DNA of 64,000 nt from Certhia americana (lineage: Eukaryota; Chordata; Aves; Passeriformes; Certhiidae): positions 23,127,942-23,191,941 of the forward strand of contig CM031864.1 of assembly GCA_018697195.1 (NCBI GenBank). Reading direction: 5' to 3'. Positions 63,611 to 64,000 of this stretch are shown one piece after another; positions within the stretch are counted from its first letter, which is position 1, and each line of letters begins with the position of its first letter. The notes beneath the pieces were generated by a model. That model had not been told where the DNA came from, ran no database searches, and worked only from the letters and a program-made list of their open reading frames with translations. The translations under genes and the position numbers were made by a program.

Positions 63611-64000
63611 AGCAAGGGATGCTAATGGTCTTCCTTGGAGTTTGTCAGTGGAACCCCGGCGGCGAGCAGAGGAAGCAGGGCGGGCTCGGCTCCCCGCCGG
63701 GGTGCGCACCGGCGGGTGGGGGTCCGGCCGTACGCTCTGGGCAGAGCAGCGGGTCCCGCTCTGCCGGCGGGCGGGCAGCTCGGCAGCAGCCGGGGAACAG
63801 CGCGGTGGCACCGGGAGCATCTCTCCCCGCCCCGGCTCCGTCCCGGCGGCGGGGGAAGGCCCCGCGCCCGCCTTCCCGCGGGCAGGGCTGGGGAACGTGG
63901 ACAGCCCGGGGCGATGCGGGCGGGTCGTGCCCGTGGTGCCGTGAACGCGAGCGGGAGGCAAAGGGCACGTCCCACGCAACAGCAGCATCTCACCTGGAGA
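63241..64000. promoter_or_regulatory. CpG island at right edge, interrupted by a poly-A tract
   Basis: Two CpG-dense stretches (about 63,280-63,420 and 63,640-63,960) with a 41-A homopolymer between. It may mark a further upstream LHX9 promoter or a divergent transcript. At the very edge the minus strand reads TCTCCAG then GTGAGA, a good donor for an exon lying beyond the window. Confidence 0.45.
63566..63606 (+). repeat. Poly-A tract (41 A)
   Basis: Uninterrupted homopolymer. No retrocopy sequence precedes it. Confidence 0.97.

Noticed and set aside
63395..63988. 197-codon minus-strand frame containing a poly-Phe run
   Set aside because: The frame runs through the 41-A homopolymer and a CpG island; product is compositional.
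63994..64000. Right-edge exon as the known alternative LHX9 first exon
   Set aside because: The last bases would encode Ser-Pro rather than the Glu-Ala expected before the junction, and too little of the exon is present to judge.
1..64000. CRISPR arrays, operons, prophage, tRNA or rRNA genes
   Set aside because: No spaced direct repeats, no gene clusters with ribosome binding sites, and no tRNA or rRNA cores were seen; the tandem arrays are simple microsatellites of a vertebrate genome.

Overview
The window is vertebrate nuclear DNA, most likely from a bird and probably a passerine. It has spliced exons with GT-AG introns. The recognisable interspersed repeats are CR1 LINE pieces with the avian 3' end, plus one solo LTR that resembles passerine ERVL-type LTRs. 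CpG islands sit in an otherwise AT-rich background. There is no bacterial, phage or operon-like architecture.

The one gene that can be reconstructed fully is LHX9, a LIM-homeodomain transcription factor, on the minus strand. Five coding exons join as 56812-56639, 54945-54743, 54010-53655, 48197-47995 and 46831-46574. Together they give 1194 nt, or 397 residues plus a stop, with every intron phase consistent. A sixth exon at 43499-43443 lies downstream of the canonical last exon. It splices in phase onto exon 4 and encodes the alternative tail of the LHX9-alpha isoform (330 residues), which lacks homeodomain helix 3. Exon 1 contains two in-frame ATGs. A polypyrimidine tract and CAG just before the second one would fit the known alternative first-exon splice form, whose own first exon is not visible here.

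Layout: 1-480 is a CpG island, by synteny perhaps the promoter of the next gene downstream (NEK7 in amniotes), running off the left edge. From 481 to about 43,400 is a gene-free AT-rich interval with an LTR near 5 kb, a CR1 at 25.2-25.7 kb, a tail-to-tail CR1 pair at 37 kb, and simple repeats. From 43.4 to 56.8 kb is LHX9, with a 100-N assembly gap and a long GGAA microsatellite about 55 bp upstream of the homeodomain exon. From 56.8 to 64 kb is the upstream region, with several CpG islands and AT-rich blocks carrying homeodomain-, POU- and TEAD-like motifs that look like candidate enhancers.

I found no convincing evidence of a previously undescribed biological system. The most informative points are the intact alpha-specific terminal exon, the dual start arrangement, and the repeat and gap beside the homeodomain-exon acceptor.
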